Below are positions 1 through 10,462 of a stretch of DNA of 64,000 nucleotides, one piece after another (within the stretch, counting starts at the first letter, position 1; each line of letters starts with the position of its first letter). The DNA lies in NCBI GenBank assembly GCA_028532985.1, contig JANCIK010000008.1:3224001-3288000 (forward strand), read 5' to 3'. Made by a program: the position numbers and the translations under genes. The stretch is from Stropharia rugosoannulata. Its lineage: Eukaryota > Basidiomycota > Agaricomycetes > Agaricales > Strophariaceae. Under the pieces are notes generated by a model. That model was not told the origin of the DNA and ran no database searches. It worked only from the letters and a program-made list of their open reading frames with translations.

Positions 1-931
1 TATGACGCAAGCAGTGCGAGTGCAGGAGGGCGCCCAACGATGTCAAATCTAGTTAAATATCCCTGACACAAATGCAGTCTAAACCATTTAATACGGAGTC
101 AAATGCAAACCTGTGATTTAAGATGTGAACGTGAACACTCCTGAGTATTCATTCCCAATAAAACAGACGACGATCTCGTCGCTCGTCAATTTTCTTCCCA
201 ACCTGTGAGTCGCATGTGAATTTTCAGCCATCTATCATATTCATGTGAGATCGTACCTAACTGACCAGTCGGATCGCAGCTATTTCAATACGCAACCTTA
301 CGCAACGAACAGACACGACGTCAGACGCCGTCGGGCACTTCGGCCTTATTGTATAATGCACATCATATGCCAAGGCATACATACAACAAGCGCCCGCAAA
401 CTCTAGCGCTTACGGCGTATGTATATGGGGTCCAAATTCACTTCGCCATTTATGATTCATGACGTAGAATGTCCAACGGTGTACAGCACACAGGATAGTA
501 GCGCGTACACACCGTACTATATATACAAAAGGGAAAGCGAATAAGCAAGGGATAACAGACAGATATCATTTTAGCACTGACACGAGGCACGGCGGGCAGG
601 CGGGGTCTACAACTATACTTTATATAATACAAATTCAATGCAGAGCAACGACAGCTACTGTCGATATATGGTATGACGGACGGAGGGGTAAGTAGGCAGG
701 CAGGTAGCCAGTGAGGCGGGTCAGAGGATTATGACGGTGCATCGTTCGCACTCGGAACAAACAGCAATTGTACATGAGAAAAACATGACGTCCAGAGCAA
801 TGCGTGAATGGCGGGCGAATGCAAGATTAAAATGTACGTAGACAATATGGCGTGGGGCGGATGTGGCAAGTGAGGGGAGACAGGGCGCAACGGAGAGGAT
901 ATTTGACATGACAGGAGTTTAAACTTAGGGG
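1..931. other. Region downstream of the photoreceptor gene, no gene seen
   Basis: No reading frame with recognisable protein character was found on either strand. The short open stretches (about 60-110 codons) lack family motifs or plausible splice partners. The part next to position 931 probably contains the 3' untranslated region of the photoreceptor gene, which runs towards it on the minus strand. Confidence 0.5.
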
Positions 932-3715
932 TCAGTTCCCAGCGGCGCTCCAAGTCCGTTTGAGCGAGCCATATGACACGGGCGGCGGCGGGACATAGCC
1001 TGGTACAGGCATAGCCATCACGGGGGAGTGAAGGGGAGGACCAGACGGCATCGTGTTCCAATCGAACGGGGTGCCCTGTCGTCCAGAGCGCGAATACACG
1101 TCGGGGGCAGGATCACGCCGCGGGAGCCCAGGATGTGTAAACTGGCGTTGAGTGGGGCCAGGTGTCGGTGTTGGATGATGAAGGTAAGACTGATAAGAGC
1201 GGGGCTGGTCTTCGGTCTGAGGAAGATGCATGTCGAAGTCGGGCACACGGTAATCATATTCATACTCATACTCATACCGCCCAGGATGCGGCGGTACATA
1301 CGCGTGGTCTGTCTGGTGTGTGTGCTCCCTAGGGCGCTGCGGTTGCATGCTAAACAGCGGTTGGGGTGGTATCTCGCCATAAGTCCTGTACTGCTGCGTT
1401 TGTTGTTGTGGCGGCGGCGGAGGCGGAAGCTCGGGGGCCGCACTGCGTACTACTTCCTCCTCATACCTTATCATATGCTGATCCTCGTACCCCGCGCGGT
1501 CCTGAGATTGACGCGACGGAACCGCACTGTTTTTTTGGCCCGTCCCAGAAGCGGCGGTGGCGGCGCCCTCGGCGCCCTCGAGGCGCGCGAGCTCCTCGCG
1601 CAGTTTCATGTTCGTAATGCGCAATTGCTGTAGTTCGTATTGCCAACTCGAAGCACGCTCCATTGAGAGTTCGTCGAACATATCGAACGATGGCGGCGGC
1701 GGTGGTGGTGTCGACGATGCTTCACTTGCAGGCGTAGCGGGACGGAGGAGCGAAACGGCACCTGCGAGCGAGGACACATACGGTGATGCCGGCTTCGCAT
1801 TGGCCTTAGTGGTTGCGCTATGGCCTGGGACGATAACGTCGGCAGACACCAGGCGGATTTGGTACACCAGCGGCGCAGGAGTGATACTGTCCCCTGCGCC
1901 GTGGTCGGTGTTCTCCCCGCCCGCCTCTGCATCGGCATCCGCACGATAGAGCACAAACCACACATCCGCAGGGCGCTCCTCGCTCTTCCTGCGCAGTTTG
2001 CACCTCGTCTTTCGCACCCTCATCCCATCGCCCAGCGGTGGTGAGCCCTGCCTCACAAGCGCCTGGTAAGCTCGCATATCCTCGACGAACCCGCCAATCG
2101 TATTCTGCGCGGCTTCGTCGCACACTAGGCGCATGAGCGAGGTGCCCAGCAGATCGTCAGGCGTCCAACCCAAGACGTCCCGCACGCCTCGGCCCACGGA
2201 CATGAACGTGGCCGTGCGTCTGCACATGCCGCCGAGCATGCCCCACGCATCCTGCTCCACATCCTGGAACAAAGACAAGCCAGTAGGGCCTTCGCGCTGC
2301 GCTTGTGGGGCCGGGGGCACGGGCACGCGGAGGCCGCGCGCAAGCCCTCCCGCACGGCGAACATCATCCCATTTGAGGCTCATCATCTCGCGCGCCCGGC
2401 CGCTGAGGATGATCGCTTTGCGGCCCTTTCCCGGCTCGACGTGCAGGCGGCCGCGGCATTCGACCCAGACGTACCGGCCCATCTTCGTGCGAGCCCTGAA
2501 TAGGAGATCGATGGAACGAGGCATGCCGAACGGGACATCGGCGGCCGCGGTGGGAGCAGGGCCGGTCGCACTGCCCTCCTTGAGCTCGCGCATGAGCGGG
2601 ACGACATCCTCTGGATGGGCATAGTCCGAGAACGATTTCCCCACGAGTTCGTCTGCGCTGTAGCCGAGGACGCGCTGAACGCTTGGGGCAACGTAGAGGA
2701 AGGTCCCCTTGAGGGAGACAACGTGGATGAACCCTGGGAGGGCCTCGAGGAGGACAAGGGACAGGAGACTGTTCTGGGTACCAGCATCGTCGGACGAGAC
2801 AAGCGCATTGGCAGCGGAGACGGAGCGCTGGAAGGCGGGTTCGTCCAGCAGACGGCGAAGGTCACTGGAAAAAAGGAGGGGGGGTATTGAATTTCCCTTG
2901 CGAGGCGCACTAAAATTGACGTTATTCCGTGCGAATTGATCCTGGGCCGCACAGTTGGCGACATAGGACCCATCCCTGAGCTTGTCATGGATAGCATATG
3001 GCTCCTCGCCAAGATCGACCTGGAAGCCGACATGATAGATGATGTCCTGCTCGTCCGGGGAGCCCGTGAGGCCGTTGGGGAGGGGAATGACGGTGACCAG
3101 GTTGTTGAACGCCGTGCCGTCCTTTTTGTAGTTCAGAATGCTGGTCTGGCACTCCTTGCCAGCGACGAGACTCTTGCGGAGGTAGCCTACGGCATCCGGG
3201 GACGTGTGTATGCGAGGCTCGCCCTTATGAACGACGCCGCCGGGGGCCTGGAGGAAGCGGCAGTTGCGGCCGATTACTTCGTGCGGCGGGTAGCCTGTGA
3301 GGACGGAGAAGGACGGGGAGCAGTAGACGACGGGGCTGTCGTACTTGGAGACATCGACGACAACGAAGGCGCAGGTGTGGTCGACGGGGCCAAGGACGAT
3401 GGAAGGGAAGGGGCGGTTGGCGACGCGGGCGAGGATGGAAAGGCAGTCAAAGCCGGAGGCAGAGTAGATGCCGCGGAGGGCGAGGGGCGCGGCAAGGAAG
3501 GTGGAGAGGTCGGGGTGGTGTGTGCGCGACGGGGGCTCGTCGTCGTTGTCTTGGAGGGCGAAGTCAAAGGGGAGGCGGGGGCGGTGGTGGTCGGGTGCGA
3601 GGACACTATAAACGATGAACAGCAGCAGACGGGCGACAGGAAGGAACGCACGGTGGCTGGTGGGCACTGTGCCAGACGACGGGAAGGAGCTCTGCGCCGC
3701 CGCCGACGACGACAA
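932..3715 (-). CDS. wc-1: White-collar-1 type blue-light photoreceptor (LOV/PAS protein without zinc finger)
   Basis: A 927-residue open frame. A LOV domain covers about residues 110-235, with the flavin-binding signature GRNCRFLQ; the photo-adduct cysteine is residue 152. Upstream, RGIYSASGFDCLSILARV is typical of the WC-1 N-terminal flank. A second PAS domain lies at about 325-440 (GFIHVVSLKGTFLYVAPS) and a third at about 480-560. A short coiled coil (about 685-710) is followed by a proline/glutamine-rich tail. No GATA zinc finger follows the PAS domains; this is the basidiomycete form, which is known to act with a zinc-finger partner (WC-2) as a light-responsive transcription factor. By family knowledge it binds FAD and controls light-dependent development. 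The start is uncertain: an ATG at about 3770 (MDDHELQLQIP) could supply a different N-terminus through an intron, and residues 1-55 here resemble no conserved part. Confidence 0.9.
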   Translation of the reverse strand: MSSSAAAQSSFPSSGTVPTSHRAFLPVARLLLFIVYSVLAPDHHRPRLPFDFALQDNDDEPPSRTHHPDLSTFLAAPLALRGIYSASGFDCLSILARVANRPFPSIVLGPVDHTCAFVVVDVSKYDSPVVYCSPSFSVLTGYPPHEVIGRNCRFLQAPGGVVHKGEPRIHTSPDAVGYLRKSLVAGKECQTSILNYKKDGTAFNNLVTVIPLPNGLTGSPDEQDIIYHVGFQVDLGEEPYAIHDKLRDGSYVANCAAQDQFARNNVNFSAPRKGNSIPPLLFSSDLRRLLDEPAFQRSVSAANALVSSDDAGTQNSLLSLVLLEALPGFIHVVSLKGTFLYVAPSVQRVLGYSADELVGKSFSDYAHPEDVVPLMRELKEGSATGPAPTAAADVPFGMPRSIDLLFRARTKMGRYVWVECRGRLHVEPGKGRKAIILSGRAREMMSLKWDDVRRAGGLARGLRVPVPPAPQAQREGPTGLSLFQDVEQDAWGMLGGMCRRTATFMSVGRGVRDVLGWTPDDLLGTSLMRLVCDEAAQNTIGGFVEDMRAYQALVRQGSPPLGDGMRVRKTRCKLRRKSEERPADVWFVLYRADADAEAGGENTDHGAGDSITPAPLVYQIRLVSADVIVPGHSATTKANAKPASPYVSSLAGAVSLLRPATPASEASSTPPPPPPSFDMFDELSMERASSWQYELQQLRITNMKLREELARLEGAEGAATAASGTGQKNSAVPSRQSQDRAGYEDQHMIRYEEEVVRSAAPELPPPPPPQQQTQQYRTYGEIPPQPLFSMQPQRPREHTHQTDHAYVPPHPGRYEYEYEYDYRVPDFDMHLPQTEDQPRSYQSYLHHPTPTPGPTQRQFTHPGLPRRDPAPDVYSRSGRQGTPFDWNTMPSGPPLHSPVMAMPVPGYVPPPPVSYGSLKRTWSAAGN

Positions 3716-3886
3716 GGGGGGCGTTGTAGACGAAGTGGGGGATCTGCAGCTGGAGCTCGTGGTCGTCCATGCTCAAGCCATGTTCGGCTTGCCCCGACGG
3801 CTTATTTAAGTTCACGCAATTATAATAAGACTAACTCATGCTCGATTTGATGCCAGTCAACAATGTATATATATCCTACACTACAT

Positions 3887-4691
3887 CTAAGCGCGGAGCT
3901 GCATGCGCAGATTCTGCTCAAGCGGGCCCTTCGGCCGGATGTACTGCACGTATGCGCCGTCCCTGCAATAAAGTTAGTCCCCGCATCCCTAAGCATTGCT
4001 GGTGGGCCACATACTGAATGACCATCTTGGCCTCCTTCAGCTTGATGTAGTCCTCCTTGTTCACAGACGTGAAGCCCCACTTCTTCGAGATGATGATCTT
4101 CTGCCTGCCGGGGAACTTGTAGCGAGCGCGGCGCAGCGCCTCCATCACAACGGGGGCGTTGGCGTCCTTGCAGCGGATGGACAGGATAACCTGGCCAATG
4201 TTCACACGGGCAACGGTACCGTACGGCTTACCCCAGGCACCACGCATACCGGTTTGCAGCCTGTCCGCCTATCAGCCCCTCCGCAGCCGGCATATTCCCA
4301 TAACGTACGCACCTATCAGCTCCGGCACACGACAACATCTTGTTGATACGGATGACATGGAAAGGGTGAACGCGGACGCGCAAGTGGAAGGAGTCCTTGC
4401 CAGAGGTCTTGGTGACGTACTTGTTGGCGCAAATACGGGCGGCCTCAAGGGCCTCGGACGAGAGCTGCTCGTATTCGTCCGACACCAAGTGGGCGCAGAA
4501 GGGGAACTCATCAACGTTGGCACGCTTGCGTCCCAAATCGAAGATCCTGATCTGCACAATTTTTAGTACAGCCCTCCCGTAAAACTTTGCAATGTACGCA
4601 CCTTCGGGTCGGGTACACCACGGTTATACCTCGACTTGGGGTACGGCTTGTTTTTGCAGTAGCGGTAGCAGCGAGCTGGACGACGACCCAT
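3887..4691 (-). CDS. RPL10: 60S ribosomal protein L10 (uL16)
   Basis: Four exons reconstructed on the minus strand: 4602-4691, 4551-4313, 4260-4015 and 3962-3887. All three introns are 49-52 bp with GTGCGT or GTATGT donors and CAG acceptors. The sum is 651 bp, giving 216 residues, the normal family length. The protein starts [20 protein letters not shown] and contains [10 protein letters not shown], the loop stretch [16 protein letters not shown], and [14 protein letters not shown], all hallmarks of eukaryotic uL16. It joins the large subunit late in assembly near the peptidyl-transferase centre. The gene lies head-to-tail upstream of the photoreceptor gene; its stop is only about 170 bp from that gene's likely start. 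Confidence 0.97.
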
Positions 4692-7600
4692 TGTATTCTA
4701 CAAAACCAAAAAAAAAAAACCGTCAGTCCCCGTCTGAGTGAAAGCGCACCAAAATTCGTCGAAAGCCACGGCCCAGAAGCCCCGCCGCCCGTCCAGCCAA
4801 AACCTAACCCATCCAAATCGATCAATGCCACCCAGACGTCATCCGTGCCCTCCGAGGCGCATCCAACCCCATCCAACGTCTAAATCCTCCAAACGTGGCT
4901 TCCAGGGTTTCCCGACACGCAGAATTCGACGAGCAGAGCCAAATCGGACAGAGGAGGGGCATACTCACAGTCTACGAGCAGTGGGTGGTGATGACGAAGC
5001 GTACGCCTACGCTCTGGAGCTTTTGTATCGATCTATTTGGCCGGATTTGGACGGGATTGGTAAGGCCGTTCCGTCTGACCAATCAGGGCTTTATAATCAT
5101 GTTTCATTCCTCCGTCTCCGCGACATTTACTGACTCTTTCCGACTTTCTGACTCCTGCCCGTACAATTCTGACTCTGCCACTTCAAATCAGTCTTACCCC
5201 GCATCCCTTCTTCCTGCCCCAATTTGCGCTGACTAACGCGCTTCCAAAAATACGCTCTCTAGGCACCTCGGGCCCCGTCTGCGCGCAATTCATTCACCTC
5301 CACCAATCACACTCATCTCCGCCCTACCTCAAACCTCGCCGCACCGCGTGTCAGCGTACACACATCCTTCCTGATCCTACCGCAGGGGCCACATTCCCAA
5401 GGAAGCAGCCCTTTCTTAGTTCTCATAATCTAATTACTATTCGAGTGCCGGTCTTCCTGAGTTAATCATCCTTTTCTTTCCCAGCATAAACTCAAGCTCT
5501 GTCCGCTCTCCTAGCGCGGCCTTCAACTACCCGTCTTTCAAAGCAAGTCCAGGTTCGTCCTCCTCTTCCCCGTCTCTCTTCATTTCCCAGATCCTTTGAT
5601 TTCCTCCTGGCATGGATCCAGCGCGGCTGGGATGATGCAGCGCACTGTTCCACGTGGCGCTGTGCAGATCACTGTACTGGTAGACCTATCATATATCAAT
5701 CTTCATCTGCGCTCAAGCTGCGCAAGAGTATATTTCTTGACCCCACTTCGAAAACCTTCACCATATTCATAGCGTACGTACACTTGTCCTGCCGCAAGCC
5801 GTAAGACGGAGCAGGCATATTGCGTCATGTACCATATTGCAATACAGTCGACTCCCTCATAACCCATACCCATCGGGAGACTGGAGTCACCCTATGCTAT
5901 GGGTTTTCAGGGGTTATGGGTTGCGAGAGGTGTGATAAAAACAGATCCAATATTATCTTTTCGTCTGCCAACGTTGAATATCTCTTTGAAAAGGCCCCTA
6001 AACTCTATAGTTCGAGTTGGCTATCAGAATCTACATCTGGTATAGATATGAGAGTGAGTTAACAATACTTATTGCCTACATCACTGTCCAACTTCACCCC
6101 TATGACACGTCAACCCACCTCGGTGCAACCGATTTCATCTCCTTATGCACTGACTATCATACCCAGTCGCGAATACGCGTTGTATAATAACTAAAGTATC
6201 CCAGCTTCTAGCTCAATGCATAATAGCTGTGTTTACATTCACAATACCCATATGCGACGTTTTCTGACATTTCAGCTTTATATGTAACAAAACCCACATC
6301 TATCAGAGTTTAACAGCTTCTTTCTCGACTCACATAGCCCCGAAAAACATAATTGGTCTAATGCGTTCCCATGTCCATTTACATCGATAAACTCTTTAGC
6401 ACACACCCATGGCAAGCTGCCTCGGTAAAATCTGTTCCATTCCACACGCTACATATTTTTAGGAGAGCGCACAACTTCGTGCCCACTTCCCTCGTCAGAA
6501 ATGAGAACGGCGATAAACAAATCATTCACAAAACCCGACAAACAAATCACAGTCACAAAACCATTGATTAAGAAGAGAAGAAGAAAAGGCCCGACATGAA
6601 ATAACGCGATTCAATATTCGGCTGGGTACATACTCTAGTGTCCGACTCGCGGGAACGAAGAGCCACTCGCCTAAGACTCACGATCAAGACCCTGTGTACA
6701 AAAACAGCTTTTCGGACCACATCTGAGTTTCTGTTGGCGTGATCCCTCGTGTTACCCTGCGTTTTCCATGTTGATATTTTCAGATCGAATCAAACACCCC
6801 TCGGAGCAACCAGCTCGTTGATGGTGCCAGTCTTCGGGCCACATCTAGCGTCGCCTCTTAAAAATCAGCATTGACAGATACTTACGATGTGGATCCTGTG
6901 CGCAACTGCACAACACAAGAGGATTTGATGCGTCTAGAACATAATTGACCATGTATCTACTACTTCAATCTGCAGACGGCTCTTTACAATGCTGAAGCCG
7001 ACATTATTTGCAGCTTGGTATCTTGTTTCTTCCGCATTTAACGAACACGTCACCGGCAGTTATGCCCGAATAAATGCAACTCCTCCCAGGACTTACTTGA
7101 ACGTCAAAAATCTAACAAACTGCTGTATCTATACACCGCTCCACACTGCATTCCGAAGTTCTGTCTTTGACACCTATGCTCCAGTCTTGAACCGACAACT
7201 TCCCAGCACACTGCGGTCCATTTTCGGCATTGTTCTTTTTAGAACCGAATCCAAGATTCCCAAGCTACGCTGGTTCACGGTGGGCCACTGTTGGCAGCTA
7301 CAGTTGGGAATGAGTGCATGATTTCATTTTTCTACATCGCCAATATCATCAGGGAACTCCACTAAGCTCAAGCCCTTTATTTTAGGTATATTGGAATTGC
7401 GTGGGCATTATGGACGCATTCTCTCCGACAATGACAGCCACGACTTCGGAGACTGTAGCGTTCTATAACGGTCCCGGTCAAGTAGTCATCGCGAATGAGA
7501 ATGACACTGCTATTTTCCAAAACGGTCATGCATACGTGCAAAAAAGAGATAGAGATATTTTTGACGTGGTTCTAGATACTGTAAATGTACACAGTTAGTA

Positions 7601-8441
7601 AAGACTACTGTTTACTTGGACTGTAACGTCGTGTACATTAAGTGTACATCGTGGTTGAGGCAGTGTGACATCTGCGGCAGTGCATGTATAATTAGTGATC
7701 GTACGAACAACGTGTCGAGGGTTCCTTTGCCTTGTGATATTATGCGTCGGGATATTTGGAAAGTGTTCTTTGGTAAAGGTAGTGAAGAAGCAAATATGCC
7801 TGACGCTGTGCTGTCGGAGTTCACCACGGTAGCGTAGCATACTAATTAACACAGCTCCTTCAAGAAATCGCGTTGAAAAAGTAGCTTTACCGGTAGCTAA
7901 AGACCTTAGGACAAGGACATGAAGCCTTCAACTATGCAGATGGATCCTGACTGCAGGGGTTTGGATTTAGTGGACTGTGTTTTAACATTTAAAAATGTTA
8001 CAATCCTCTAAGGCACCGTAGAACAATAACGTAGAGGAAAAGGTAAGGTTAAATCGAAGCTCTGGTGGCGTTTCGCCCCGCTCTGTTATTTGAGTAATGT
8101 AATTGGGTCGTGGTTAAAATGAGACACTGCTTTGAACGAAATACAGGAAAAATAGTCAAACTGTTGGGGTCGCGTACCAGGCGAGCTTGCCCGTGCATAT
8201 ACCCTTCATATAAGACACAGCCGCGAACGAGAAACGCAGGTTCCGTTGATCGAATGGTAGGGCTCTGGTTACCAATTTGAGTATACAAATACCGAAACGG
8301 GAGAGAAAGTATAGATTCTTTTGAGAGTTATTAGGGTTTGACTCGAACTCTGTCATAATATCCTGTGGTGCTTTGACGCATATTTAAACGCTGAAGAGCG
8401 TCTACAGTCCCAACATCCGAACACCCATTCGTATCCATACC
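4692..8441. other. Long stretch without a convincing gene
   Basis: This holds the L10 promoter side (pyrimidine-rich stretches at about 5,100-5,600) and then AT-rich DNA. Short open frames at 6,989-7,321 and 7,401-7,598 have no recognisable motif, and no splice pattern could be built that lengthens them. A short perfect hairpin (ACATTTAAAAATGT) occurs near 7,985. A non-coding transcript or a small, poorly conserved secreted protein could be missed here. Confidence 0.4.
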
Positions 8442-10337
8442 ATGCAGTCTCTCACAGAGGTGCTAAATCCTCCCCCTGAATACCAAGAGAGCCAGAAACC
8501 TCAAAATCTCCTCGACGCTATCGTCCTCCGAGTGCGCGAACAGCTGGCAGATTCAGAACGTGAAAACTGTGATGTGCTCAGTCTGCTCCAAGCCGCAGCC
8601 GCACATGCGGTTGAGACGCCCACCGAGGCAGGAGCAGAACCCCAGCCTTCAGAATCGCCGGCGGACCCTCAGCCTCATGTGACGCTTCTTTGGCAAACAA
8701 GCGCCTTCCAAAGTTTCCAATGGGCGGTCGAGCTCGAGTTCTTCGATGCTATACGCCGCGAGGACCTCGACACAATAACTTACCTCGTCTCATCCGGAAT
8801 TGTCAAGCCTAATACCTTGCATATCACACACGATATGACGCCGCTCACTGCAGCGCTCGATCCCTACCCAGACAGAGACAAACCCACTCCACCGGCCCCC
8901 CCGCCCTCCCCAGAGCTCATTGCACGCCTCCTCGAGCTCGGCACAGACCCGAATGTGCCTGGGACAGTGGTCTACCCCTGGGGGTCGCGTTCGCGCATGC
9001 GCACGCCCCTCATGATCGCCGCGGAGCGGGGTTTGCTCCCGCTTGTCCGGATGCTCGCCTCTCCGCCCGTATGCGCAGACGATGCCATCGTAGCCCCAGA
9101 CGGCGAGACAGCATTGCACCTTGCCGCAGCCGCCGGGCACGCGGCGGTCGTTGCGTTCCTCCCAGCACGGCGCGCTGGCGGGCTACGCCGACTCCAGTTG
9201 TCGGTGCGGCACCACGTTGTGCGTGCGCGTACAGAACTGGGATTGGTTTGGGAGATATCAAGATACATTATCTGGCCCGTAGTAAAGTTCATCGTCTGGA
9301 CCGTGCCAAAGTTTTTACTGTGGGACACACCCAAATGGTTCTGGCGGTACCGCGCTCGGCTTGTTGCGCTCGGGGAGGCCATTTGGCGCAGCATATGTGG
9401 CATCCCTAATGCAGTATGGGGGGTGGTAAAGGAGGTCCCGCACGCTGTGAGACGAGCAGGCAAGGCTTCATGGAAATTTGTTACGCAGACATTGCCGAGG
9501 TGGGGGAAGAAGTCCACAGCACGGGTCCGAAAGCTATTTATGGAGACCTTGCCAGAGTACGTGAAAGCAGGCGCTATCAAGATTTCAAAATTTGTTTCGG
9601 AGACGGTACCCAAGTGGTTGCAGGAGGGCGCAGCATGGCTTCGAAAAATACTAACTGAGACGATCCCTCAATTTCTGAAAAACAGCGCGATGTGGGTCAG
9701 CAATCTATTCACGGGGAAACTCCTCAAATGGCTGAGAGAAGGTGCCGACTGGCTCGTAAAGCTGCTCACAGAGAAGATACCCGCTCTGCTGAAAGAAGGA
9801 GCATTATGGATTAAGAAGACGCTCACCGAAACCCTGCCCCACCTCAGCAAAGAGTTTGTGCTTTGGCTCAGGACTCTGTTCACGGAACGCATCCCGAAGG
9901 CGTTGGGGGTCATCGCAACCTGGATAAAGCAGAATATCATCAATCTCTGCAAGGCCGTATACGATATCATTACCCGCTTCGTCTCTCTGCTGCACACTAC
10001 CCTGTGGGCAGCTATCACATTCTTGCGCGACGTCACCCTGCGGGATATATGGAATGCCATTTGTGAGCTCACTCGTGCAGTCTTCGTGAAGTTTCCCTGC
10101 GTACTTTGGGATTGCGTCGATAATTTCAAGGACATATCCTTTAAGGTATTAGAGCTTCTTTTTAACAGGGACGTTGCTATAGTCGTGATGGTTATCGGGG
10201 TATTAACTTTTGAACTAGTAACATACATCCCGAGAAAGATTCTTGTTTTCATATTGAGGGTTTCATTGGCGATACAGGATATGATACATGAAGTGATTGT
10301 TTGCATCAATCCGAAGACGATGGTACACAGTCATTGA
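8442..10337 (+). CDS. Ankyrin-repeat protein with tandem 19-residue amphipathic repeats and hydrophobic C-terminus
   Basis: A single exon of 631 residues. Residues of about 100-250 contain degenerate ankyrin repeats: RTPLMIAAERGLLPLVRML and GETALHLAAAAGHAAVVAFL are the clearest. From about 275 come three 8-residue units (YIIWPVVK, FIVWTVPK, FLLWDTPK). Residues 361-493 are seven tandem 19-residue units with the consensus WLxKLLTExIPxxLKEGAx, preceded by a partial eighth. These predict a long amphipathic helix array. Near residue 575 a hydrophobic segment (VAIVVMVIGVLTFELVTYI) suggests membrane insertion. I know no named family with this layout. It is an orphan between unrelated housekeeping genes, possibly a membrane-associated scaffold. 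The N-terminal PPPEY could be a PY-like motif for a Nedd4-type ligase, which is a guess. Confidence 0.75.
   Translation: MQSLTEVLNPPPEYQESQKPQNLLDAIVLRVREQLADSERENCDVLSLLQAAAAHAVETPTEAGAEPQPSESPADPQPHVTLLWQTSAFQSFQWAVELEFFDAIRREDLDTITYLVSSGIVKPNTLHITHDMTPLTAALDPYPDRDKPTPPAPPPSPELIARLLELGTDPNVPGTVVYPWGSRSRMRTPLMIAAERGLLPLVRMLASPPVCADDAIVAPDGETALHLAAAAGHAAVVAFLPARRAGGLRRLQLSVRHHVVRARTELGLVWEISRYIIWPVVKFIVWTVPKFLLWDTPKWFWRYRARLVALGEAIWRSICGIPNAVWGVVKEVPHAVRRAGKASWKFVTQTLPRWGKKSTARVRKLFMETLPEYVKAGAIKISKFVSETVPKWLQEGAAWLRKILTETIPQFLKNSAMWVSNLFTGKLLKWLREGADWLVKLLTEKIPALLKEGALWIKKTLTETLPHLSKEFVLWLRTLFTERIPKALGVIATWIKQNIINLCKAVYDIITRFVSLLHTTLWAAITFLRDVTLRDIWNAICELTRAVFVKFPCVLWDCVDNFKDISFKVLELLFNRDVAIVVMVIGVLTFELVTYIPRKILVFILRVSLAIQDMIHEVIVCINPKTMVHSH
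9522..9920 (+). repeat. Seven tandem 57-bp coding repeats
   Basis: Seven in-frame 57-bp units encode 19-residue repeats with no spacer. Each unit keeps an aromatic or basic first residue, a TE(T/K/R)(I/L)P core and a lysine/glutamate-rich second half. Divergence between units is high at the protein level, so this is an old duplication under selection for the helix pattern rather than a recent slippage array. Confidence 0.85.
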
Positions 10338-10462
10338 CATGAAAGAGTGGATTTGTATAACTTTTTCTTCATCATATCACTTGTAGAATACATACCCTGT
10401 AGATCGGTTAGTATAATTCCGATTTAATATAATGTCAAGCGTTCTATGTTGCGTACCTTCTT

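Noticed and set aside
1028..1633. 201-codon plus-strand frame
   Set aside because: Antisense to the low-complexity tail of the photoreceptor gene; no motif.
2383..3033. 216-codon minus-strand frame
   Set aside because: Same strand as wc-1 but another frame, over the PAS-coding part; Ser/Pro/Arg-rich shadow.
2936..3850. 304-codon plus-strand frame over the photoreceptor gene
   Set aside because: It lies antisense to the conserved LOV-encoding part, is low in complexity (Val, Gly, Glu, Asp, Arg) and arises from the high GC content of the real gene.
7401..7598. Short frame MGIMDAFSPTMTATTSETVA
   Set aside because: Sixty-five codons, no family, no splice partner found; kept as non-coding for lack of support.
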